From Polaribacter sp. SA4-10 (GTDB lineage: Bacteria; Bacteroidota; Bacteroidia; Flavobacteriales; Flavobacteriaceae), in the NCBI RefSeq assembly GCF_002163835.1, contig NZ_CP019331.1, positions 3,359,573 to 3,423,572 on the forward strand: a stretch of DNA of 64,000 bases, read 5' to 3'. The notes under the pieces were generated by a model, which was not told where the DNA came from, did no database searches, and saw only the letters and a program-made list of their open reading frames with translations. Of this stretch, positions 29,597-37,425 are shown in pieces. The number at the start of each line of letters is the position of its first letter. Position 1 is the stretch's first letter. The position numbers and the translations under genes are program-made.

Positions 29597-29956
29597 ATGA
29601 AAAAAACTAAAACTTTATACTACGCATCTACAGGGTTATTAACTTTATTAATGCTTTTTTCTGCAGGGATGTATTTCTTTAATCATGAAGAAGTAGCAAG
29701 TATGTTTAACAATTTTGGGTATCCAACATATATTATTTATCCTTATGCAATCGCAAAATTATTAGGAGTAGTTGCAATTTGGTTTATTGGTAATAAAATT
29801 CTTAAAGAATGGGCATATGCAGGTTTTTTCTTTGCATTTACCTTTGCCTTTTTTGCTCATGTAATGATTGGAGATGGAGAACAAATGGGAGCAATATTAG
29901 CAATGATTTTTCTAATTACTTCATATTTTACTAGCAAAAAAATTACAAATGTCTAA
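29597..29956 (+). CDS. DoxX-like small membrane protein
   Basis: A 119-aa protein with four predicted membrane segments (about 8-28, 45-65, 70-90, 94-112), matching the DoxX-like family. Members are often co-expressed with thiol/redox genes and in some cases act in thiosulfate or quinone metabolism. It overlaps the following osmC gene by 8 bp, so translation is coupled. Function here is inferred from its cluster. Confidence 0.8.
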   Translation: MKKTKTLYYASTGLLTLLMLFSAGMYFFNHEEVASMFNNFGYPTYIIYPYAIAKLLGVVAIWFIGNKILKEWAYAGFFFAFTFAFFAHVMIGDGEQMGAILAMIFLITSYFTSKKITNV

Positions 29957-30356
29957 AACGAAACAATCACAAGTAGTTTTAACAAATAAAAACTATTTAG
30001 CAGAAGCAAAAACAAGAAATCATTTTTTAACTATTGATGAACCCGTTGCTTCAGGAGGAGGTGACAACGGTCCAACTCCAGTTGAGTATTTATTAACAGC
30101 AGTAGGAGGTTGTGTTTCAATTACATTAAGAATGTATGCAGAAAGAAAAGGTTGGGATGTTGGTAAAATAACGGTAAATGTTTCTCAAAAAGAAGAAGTA
30201 ACTTCTGATGGAATAAAAAAATGGTTGGAAGAAGATATTTCTTTTGAAAATGAAATTACAGAAGATCAAAGAAAAAGATTGTTGGTAATAGCAGGAAAAT
30301 GTCCTGTAGCCAAAATGGTAAAAGGAGAAACAACTATAGTTAGCAGTATTCAGTAA
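29949..30356 (+). CDS. OsmC/Ohr-family peroxiredoxin-like protein
   Basis: A 135-aa OsmC-fold protein. The two family cysteines are present: in EYLLTAVGGCVSITLRMY (about Cys55) and in IAGKCPVAKMVKGETTI (about Cys119). These proteins reduce organic hydroperoxides with a lipoylated or thiol partner. It overlaps doxX by 8 bp; after a 62-bp gap comes the FMN reductase. The sequence fits the OsmC/YhfA type better than classical Ohr. Confidence 0.87.
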   Translation: MSKTKQSQVVLTNKNYLAEAKTRNHFLTIDEPVASGGGDNGPTPVEYLLTAVGGCVSITLRMYAERKGWDVGKITVNVSQKEEVTSDGIKKWLEEDISFENEITEDQRKRLLVIAGKCPVAKMVKGETTIVSSIQ

Positions 30357-30418
30357 AAAGTTTGCAGTTTTCAGTTGGAATCTTGTTGTTAACTTTTAAA
30401 ATTAAAAAATAGATAAAT

Positions 30419-30949
30419 ATGAAAAAAATATTAGCATTTGCAGGAAGCACAAGCTCAACATCAATCAATAAAAAATTAGCAACTTTTGCTGCAGAAAATT
30501 TAGAGCATACTTCTTTTGATGTAATTGATTTAAGAGACTTTAAAATGCCTATTTATAGTGAAGATGAAGAAAAAGTAGGTTTTTCAGAAGACGCAAAAAA
30601 GTTTACATCTTTATTAGATAACTATGATGGTTTTATACTTTCTTTAGCAGAACACAATGGTTCTTATGCAGCAGCTTTTAAAAATATTTTTGATTGGAGT
30701 TCAAGAATTGAAGCGAATGTTTTTAGAAACAAACCATTGTTGTTAATGGCAACTTCTCCAGGAGGAAGAGGTGGTAAATCTGTTTTAGATGCCGGAGTTG
30801 AGAAGTTTTCAAGAATGGGCGCAAAAGAATTGGTTCGTTTTTCTTTTCCTAGTTTTTACGATAATTTTAAAGAAGGTAAAATTGTAAATGAAGAGCTATC
30901 AATTTTGTTAAAAAAAGAAGTTAAAAAGTTTGAACAATTTATAAAATAA
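30419..30949 (+). CDS. NADPH-dependent FMN reductase (flavodoxin-like)
   Basis: A 176-aa flavodoxin-fold reductase. The N-terminal ILAFAGSTSSTSINKKLA phosphate loop binds FMN, and SLAEHNGSYAAAFKNIFDW and ATSPGGRGG are the usual second and third flavin loops of the FMN_red family (chromate/quinone reductases). It probably supplies two-electron reduction of quinones or free flavin within the redox cluster. The next gene follows 5 bp downstream. Confidence 0.9.
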   Translation: MKKILAFAGSTSSTSINKKLATFAAENLEHTSFDVIDLRDFKMPIYSEDEEKVGFSEDAKKFTSLLDNYDGFILSLAEHNGSYAAAFKNIFDWSSRIEANVFRNKPLLLMATSPGGRGGKSVLDAGVEKFSRMGAKELVRFSFPSFYDNFKEGKIVNEELSILLKKEVKKFEQFIK

Positions 30950-30954
30950 TAAAA

Positions 30955-31203
30955 ATGAAAATAACTTTATACGGAAAACAAGGACATGCATATACCGTTG
31001 CTTTTAAAAATTTTTTAAATTCAACAGATGTTCCTTATGTTTATAAAGACGTTTCTAAAGATGTTGCAGCTAGAGAACATAGCAAAGAATTATACAATGG
31101 TGTTGTAAAGTTTCCTACGTTATTTGTAAATGATGAGGTGTATTTAACACCAACAACAGAAGAGTTTAATAAAATAATGCAAGATTTAAAATTAAGAGCA
31201 TAA
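30955..31203 (+). CDS. Glutaredoxin-like protein lacking both active-site cysteines
   Basis: An 82-aa thioredoxin-fold protein. It starts MKITLYGKQGHAYTVAFKNF, where glutaredoxins have CPYC or a variant; here the motif is HAYT. The cis-proline loop (VKFPTLFVND) is intact, so the fold and glutathione-site geometry look preserved. There is no cysteine anywhere in the protein, so it cannot do dithiol or monothiol chemistry. It lies 5 bp after the FMN reductase and is surely co-transcribed. It may be a binding or scaffolding protein. Confidence 0.75.
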   Translation: MKITLYGKQGHAYTVAFKNFLNSTDVPYVYKDVSKDVAAREHSKELYNGVVKFPTLFVNDEVYLTPTTEEFNKIMQDLKLRA

Positions 31204-31211
31204 GTGCGGCA

Positions 31212-31228
31212 TCTTCTAGCGTAGTAGA
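31212..31228 (+). promoter_or_regulatory. Inverted repeat upstream of the marR gene
   Basis: TCTTCTA-GCG-TAGTAGA, seven-base arms with one mismatch, 27 bp upstream of the MarR-family ATG and just after the glutaredoxin-like gene. It is a possible autoregulatory operator, but the arms are short. Confidence 0.3.
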
Positions 31229-31255
31229 GAAGTAATTGTAATAAATACTAAATAA

Positions 31256-31693
31256 ATGGGAGATATTTCTAAAGACATCAACTCTAAGTTTGTAAGTAAT
31301 AAAGTAAAAGCGTTAATCAATATAAAATATACCTCTAATTGGTTAAGCAGTAAAGAAAACGACTTTTTTAAACCGTATGGTATTTCTCCACAGCAATATA
31401 ATATTTTAAGGATTTTACGAGGTGCAAAAGATAAAATTAAAGTTCAGATTGTAAAAGATAGAATGATTGAACGTGCTCCTAATGCTACACGTTTAATGGA
31501 TAAATTATGTGATAAACGTTTTATTGAAAGAGAACGTTGTGAACATGATAGAAGAGTAGTATATGTGAAAATTACTAAATCTGGATTAGAATTATTAACA
31601 ACTATTGATGATAATAGGAATTTGCCTTTTTTAGATAATTTAACAGATGAAGAGGCAATTATTTTAAGCGATTTATTAGATAAAATTAGATAG
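31256..31693 (+). CDS. MarR-family transcriptional regulator
   Basis: A 145-aa winged-helix regulator. The helix-turn-helix spans about 45-100 (GISPQQYNILRILRGAKDKI, then RAPNATRLMDKLCDKRFIER), followed by the wing ERCEHDRRVVYVKITKSG. MarR repressors typically sense phenolics, quinones or thiol oxidation and control nearby detoxification genes. Two cysteines (in KLCDKRF and ERCEHD) lie by the recognition helix and wing and could in principle act as a redox sensor. It sits inside the redox cluster, 3 bp before pirin. Confidence 0.9.
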   Translation: MGDISKDINSKFVSNKVKALINIKYTSNWLSSKENDFFKPYGISPQQYNILRILRGAKDKIKVQIVKDRMIERAPNATRLMDKLCDKRFIERERCEHDRRVVYVKITKSGLELLTTIDDNRNLPFLDNLTDEEAIILSDLLDKIR

Positions 31694-31696
31694 AAA

Positions 31697-32413
31697 ATGA
31701 AAAAAATAATTCATACAGCAGTAACAAGAGGAAATGCAAATCATGGTTGGTTACAAGCAAATCATTCATTTAGTTTTGCTAATTTTTATGATCCAAATAG
31801 AACACAGTTTGGAGCGTTAAGAGTTTTAAATGATGATTTAATTGCGCCAAGTATGGGGTTTGGAAAGCATCCACACAATGATATGGAAATTATAACAATT
31901 CCATTATCTGGTGTTTTAAAACATAAAGATAATATGGCAAATGATTGGATCCCTGTTTTACCAGGAGAAGTTCAAGTAATGTCTGCAGGAACTGGAGTTC
32001 AACATTCAGAAATCAATGGTTCTGCAAAAGAACATTTGAGTTTATTTCAAATCTGGATCATCCCAGAAAAAAATGGATTAGCACCAAGATATGATCAAAA
32101 AGAATTTAATCAAAATGAAAGAAAAAATAAATTACAAGTATTGGTAAGTTCTTTTAATTCTGATGATGAGAATAGTTTGAAAATTCATCAAGATGCGCAG
32201 ATTTCTAGAATTGATTTAGATGAAAATGAAACATTTAATTATCAATTAAAATCTAAAAATCATGGAGTTTATGTACTGAATATTTTTGGCGATTTTGAAA
32301 TAGATACAACAAAATTACTACCTAGAGATGCTGTGGGTATTTATGATACTGATCGTTTTGAAATAAAAACAACATCAGAGTCACAACTTTTATTAATAGA
32401 AGTTCCTATGTAA
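31697..32413 (+). CDS. Pirin-family protein (bicupin, YhaK type)
   Basis: A 238-aa bicupin. The N-terminal cupin carries the pirin metal ligands: His58 and His60 in GKHPHNDMEI, His103 and Glu105 in GTGVQHSEING. Bacterial pirins of the YhaK/YhhW type are redox-sensitive or have quercetin 2,3-dioxygenase activity. It starts 3 bp after the MarR gene and ends at a strong terminator, so marR-pirin form one transcription unit. Confidence 0.92.
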   Translation: MKKIIHTAVTRGNANHGWLQANHSFSFANFYDPNRTQFGALRVLNDDLIAPSMGFGKHPHNDMEIITIPLSGVLKHKDNMANDWIPVLPGEVQVMSAGTGVQHSEINGSAKEHLSLFQIWIIPEKNGLAPRYDQKEFNQNERKNKLQVLVSSFNSDDENSLKIHQDAQISRIDLDENETFNYQLKSKNHGVYVLNIFGDFEIDTTKLLPRDAVGIYDTDRFEIKTTSESQLLLIEVPM

Positions 32414-32434
32414 ATTTTTATAAAAAGTATGTTA

Positions 32435-32465
32435 AAGCCTCAAAAAAATCATTTTTTTGAGGCTT
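32435..32465 (+). terminator. Terminator after pirin
   Basis: A long stem AAGCCTCAAAAAAA / TTTTTTTGAGGCTT with a short loop, continuing into T residues, 22 bp after the pirin stop codon. Confidence 0.88.
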
Positions 32466-32483
32466 TTTCTATTCAATAAATCC

Positions 32484-32511
32484 ATATCTTGCATTATGTT
32501 ATGCGTGCATA
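32484..32511 (+). promoter_or_regulatory. Promoter and palindromic operator candidate of the Old Yellow Enzyme gene
   Basis: TATCTTGC (about 32485-32492) is a near-consensus -7 box. It is followed at the expected transcription start by the perfect palindrome TATGCGTGCATA (32500-32511), 20 bp before the ATG at 32531. The position is that of a repressor operator. Confidence 0.4.
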
Positions 32512-32512
32512 G

Positions 32513-34555
<2,043 letters not shown>

Positions 34556-34570
34556 TCAATAGGTATAAAA

Positions 34571-34710
34571 AACCCACAAAATAGGATGAGTTTTTTAGAA
34601 TAGTTGCATCTAAATAATCAGAAACAAGGTTCTAGACAAAGTCCTGGTGGAATGAGAGGACAGTAAGAAATAATAATAATTTTAAAAACCTACTTTTGTG
34701 GGTTTTTTTT
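34571..34710 (+). ncRNA. Structured intergenic element: closed stem, inner hairpin and T-tract
   Basis: AACCCACAAAATAGG (34571-34585) pairs with CCTACTTTTGTGGGTT (34689-34704) with one bulged base, followed by eight T. The 103-nt interior holds a second hairpin GTCCT / AGGAC (34641-34661). Either it is an unusually large-looped terminator of the upstream gene or a small RNA of about 140 nt closed by its ends. I do not recognise a known RNA family. Confidence 0.4.
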
Positions 34711-34756
34711 AGATTAAATAAAAACACTATTTTTAACAAAATATAAAAAATTATCT

Positions 34757-35749
34757 ATGAAACTATTCACTGTTGAAGAAATTGCCTCACTTGTTAAAGG
34801 AGAATTAGTAGGGAATTGTAAACAGAAAATACATGCGCCAGAACAAATTGAAAAAGCGAAAGAAGGGAATGTTACTTTTATTGGAGGTGCTAAATATGTA
34901 AAGTTGTGGGAAAAGTCAAATGCTAGTATTGCAGTAGTTTATGACAGCATAAAAATAGCACCAGGAGATGGAAAAGCATTTATAAAAGTAAAAAATCCTG
35001 ATTTAGCAATGGCAAGTTTATTAGAAGCTTTTGAACCAGATCCTCCTCATTTTGAAGTTGATATTCATCCAACAGCTGTAATTGATAAGACCGTAAAATT
35101 AGGACGTAATTGTAAGGTTGGTGCTAATTGCTTTGTAGGAAAAGATGTTGTTTTAGGAGATAATGTAATATTATACCCAAATGTTACTGTTTTTGATGAA
35201 ACATCTATTGGAAATAATACAACAGTTTGGTCTGGAACTGTAATTAGAGAGCGTACTGAAATAGGAAGCTATTGCATTTTTCATACGAATGTTAGTATTG
35301 GTGCAGATGGTTTTGGTTATAGACCAAGTGATGATGGAAGAGGGTTAGTTAAAATAAAACATATTGGCAATGTTGTAATTGGCAACGGAGTAGAAGTTGG
35401 TGCAAATTCCTGTATAGATAGAGGTAAATTCAGTTCTACCATTTTAGGTGATGGTTGTAAAATAGATAATTTAGTTCAAATAGGTCATAATTCTGTTTTA
35501 GGTAAATGTTGTATTATGGCAGGAAATAGTGGGTTGGCGGGTTCAGTTACCTTAGGAGATGGAGTTATTATTGGAGGAAGTGCTTCAATAAAAGACCATA
35601 CAACAATTCATTCTGGCGCAATAGTTGGTGCAGGATCTGGTGTTATTAGTGATGTTGCAGCAGGACAAACTGTAGTTGGTTATCCAGCTTGTGATTCAAG
35701 AGAAAAAATGAAACAATGGGTAGCTTTACGTAAATTAGGAAGAAGTTAG
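34757..35749 (+). CDS. lpxD: UDP-3-O-(3-hydroxyacyl)glucosamine N-acyltransferase
   Basis: A 330-aa acyltransferase of lipid A biosynthesis that N-acylates UDP-3-O-acyl-glucosamine from acyl-ACP. The N-terminal uridine-binding domain (about 1-100) is followed by a left-handed beta-helix of hexapeptide repeats (about 100-300). The catalytic His is in LVQIGHNSVLG (about His244), and NVSIGADGFGY is the family signature. It stands alone rather than in an lpxD-lpxC/fabZ-lpxA cluster, so it may be a second copy. The substrate chain length cannot be read from sequence. Confidence 0.9.
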   Translation: MKLFTVEEIASLVKGELVGNCKQKIHAPEQIEKAKEGNVTFIGGAKYVKLWEKSNASIAVVYDSIKIAPGDGKAFIKVKNPDLAMASLLEAFEPDPPHFEVDIHPTAVIDKTVKLGRNCKVGANCFVGKDVVLGDNVILYPNVTVFDETSIGNNTTVWSGTVIRERTEIGSYCIFHTNVSIGADGFGYRPSDDGRGLVKIKHIGNVVIGNGVEVGANSCIDRGKFSSTILGDGCKIDNLVQIGHNSVLGKCCIMAGNSGLAGSVTLGDGVIIGGSASIKDHTTIHSGAIVGAGSGVISDVAAGQTVVGYPACDSREKMKQWVALRKLGRS

Positions 35750-35753
35750 AATC

Positions 35754-35805
35754 ATGTGACGCCCTAATATATTACTACACTTAATACAATATTAGGACGT
35801 CACAT
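35754..35805. repeat. 17-bp-arm inverted repeat downstream of lpxD
   Basis: ATGTGACGCCCTAATAT (35754-35770) and ATATTAGGACGTCACAT (35789-35805) are inverted with one mismatch (C/T) around an 18-nt loop. It starts 4 bp after the lpxD stop. There is no T-tract, so it is not a typical terminator; it could be an mRNA 3'-end protective stem or a remnant of a mobile element. Confidence 0.75.
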
Positions 35806-35837
35806 AGTTCTTAATTTACTTCAGATTTTTACTGTTC

Positions 35838-36011
35838 TTACTTTAAAATAGTATGTATACTTTCTAGTTGTTCAGTAGAAAAATCCTTGTTTTCAGTTGC
35901 TTTCATACTATCTAAAATTTCAGGTAATAGTAACCCACTATTACCTTTTCTTTTGTAATTTATCTTTTTATAGCGATTTTCATCTGCTATGTCTTTTGCC
36001 TTTTTACTCAT
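35838..36011 (-). CDS. Small charged protein of unknown function (57 aa)
   Basis: A short minus-strand ORF starting MSKKAKDIADENRYKKINYK and ending EQLESIHTILK. Its ATG overlaps, as ATGA, the stop codon of the decayed membrane-protein frame just upstream, a classic sign of translational coupling and of genuine coding. It is highly charged with no membrane segment and no recognised family. It may now be an orphaned member of a decayed operon. Confidence 0.5.
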   Translation of the reverse strand: MSKKAKDIADENRYKKINYKRKGNSGLLLPEILDSMKATENKDFSTEQLESIHTILK

Positions 36012-36217
36012 AATTTTGATATACTTTTTCTAAACCCTAAAGTAGCTAATAAACTAACAATAGGAATGATTGTAAATGTTGATATTCTATAATTGTAGGG
36101 TTTTTGCCTAACATATAACCGATAAATAATTATATAAAATGTCTGATGTAAAACCTACTACAAAAGTAATACGGACTAAAGTTCCTGTCATTTGTAAAGG
36201 AGTTTTTGTCTCTTCAA
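36008..36217 (-). pseudogene. Frameshifted tail of a small membrane protein or transporter
   Basis: On the minus strand an open frame reads EETKTPLQMTGTLVRITFVV and GFTSDILYNYLSVIC to a TAG at 36108. The adjoining +1 frame continues YNYRISTFTIIPIVSLLATL and GFRKSISKL to a TGA at 36008 that overlaps the next ORF. Two hydrophobic segments split between frames fit a broken transporter C terminus. The family is not recognised. The plus strand of 36018-36460 shows no convincing gene. Confidence 0.4.
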
Positions 36218-36463
36218 TACAAGTCTTTTAAACAATACAGTCTCAACGTCATAAAGGTAAAACTTGTAAATGATAAAAAGATTGATTGTTTGTTAAAAAC
36301 TCCGAATCCTAATATTACTGATGCTAAGACCTATATAGAAAAATTTAGTAAAATTATTTTTGATGGAATAAATTTAAATTTAAGTAAGTATAATTTTTTC
36401 TTATTTATTTTACTGGATTAAATATATTAAATGCGTAATATTGAGGCCAATAAAAACAAAGAA

Positions 36464-37336
36464 ATGAAGAATTTACTATTACCATTATCAATTATTATCT
36501 TGATGACATCATCTTGTGTGTCTAAAAAAAAGTATGTAGAGCTAGAAACAAGGCATACAGATGTTACAGGGAATTTTCAGAAATTGGAATTAAAGTTTGA
36601 TAAAATTGAGAAAAGAGTTGAAATTTATAATAAAAAGATAAATTCTTTAAAAGGAGATAATGTTACTTTAGAAAGTGATAATGTTACTTTAAAAAGAGAA
36701 AATGCTTTAAAGTTAGACATGGTAGAAGGTAAGGCTGTAGTTTCTAAAGAAACAAGAAGCTTAATGAATAAAATATTGTCAAAAATTGATCCTAAAAAAC
36801 TTGCTACTGCAAAGACATTAAAAGATTCTTTAGATTTAGCAGTTTCTTACTCTTTAGTAACAAAAACGTTGGATAAATCTGAGTTTAATAACTCTGAAGA
36901 TATAGATATTAATATCGAAGAAACTGTAGTTATGATTTCTATTTCAGATAAATTACTATTTAATTCAGGTAGTTATCAAGTTAAAAAGAGTGCTTTAAAG
37001 TTGCTTGCTAAATTGGCAGTTATCATACAATCTGAACCTAGCATAGATGTTATGATTGAAGGTCATGCAGATTCTAAGACTATCAAAAACGAAAGTGTAA
37101 ATGATAATTGGGATTTAAGTGTAAAAAGATCGACTTCTATCGTTAGACTACTTCAAAATAAATTTGATATTGAAGGAAGTAGATTAATTGCTTCAGGTAG
37201 GGGAGATACGATGCCTTTATTACCAAACACAAGTAATGAAAATAGAGCAAAAAATAGAAGAACTAAAATTATTTTATTACCGAATTTAAATAAGTTTTTT
37301 GCGTTGTTAACGGAAGAAGGAGTAATAGAGAAATAA
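36464..37336 (+). CDS. OmpA-family outer-membrane lipoprotein
   Basis: A 290-aa protein. The ATG at 36464 gives a lipoprotein signal peptide (MKNLLLPLSIIILMTSSCVS) with the lipobox Cys at about residue 18; an upstream ATG at 36431 would add 11 charged residues. Residues ~20-90 are a heptad-like coiled coil. The C-terminal OmpA domain (about 170-285: LLFNSGSYQVKKSALKLLAK, then VMIEGHADSK and NRAKNRRTKIILLP) binds peptidoglycan, with the usual Asp and Arg ligands. Likely role: anchoring the outer membrane to the cell wall. Confidence 0.9.
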   Translation: MKNLLLPLSIIILMTSSCVSKKKYVELETRHTDVTGNFQKLELKFDKIEKRVEIYNKKINSLKGDNVTLESDNVTLKRENALKLDMVEGKAVVSKETRSLMNKILSKIDPKKLATAKTLKDSLDLAVSYSLVTKTLDKSEFNNSEDIDINIEETVVMISISDKLLFNSGSYQVKKSALKLLAKLAVIIQSEPSIDVMIEGHADSKTIKNESVNDNWDLSVKRSTSIVRLLQNKFDIEGSRLIASGRGDTMPLLPNTSNENRAKNRRTKIILLPNLNKFFALLTEEGVIEK

Positions 37337-37365
37337 AAAAAATATATTTTATTTAATAAGATATT

Positions 37366-37395
37366 AAAGTATCGCTTTTTAAAAAGCGATACTTT
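37366..37395 (+). terminator. Terminator after the OmpA gene
   Basis: A perfect 15-bp palindrome AAAGTATCGCTTTTT / AAAAAGCGATACTTT followed by T residues. It lies between the convergent OmpA and YdiJ-type genes. Confidence 0.88.
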
Positions 37396-37425
37396 TTTTT
37401 TATAAAATATATTTACAGAGATGCA

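Noticed and set aside
36206..36421. 71-aa plus-strand ORF before the OmpA gene
   Set aside because: Non-ATG start, overlaps the opposite-strand decayed membrane frame, no recognisable features.
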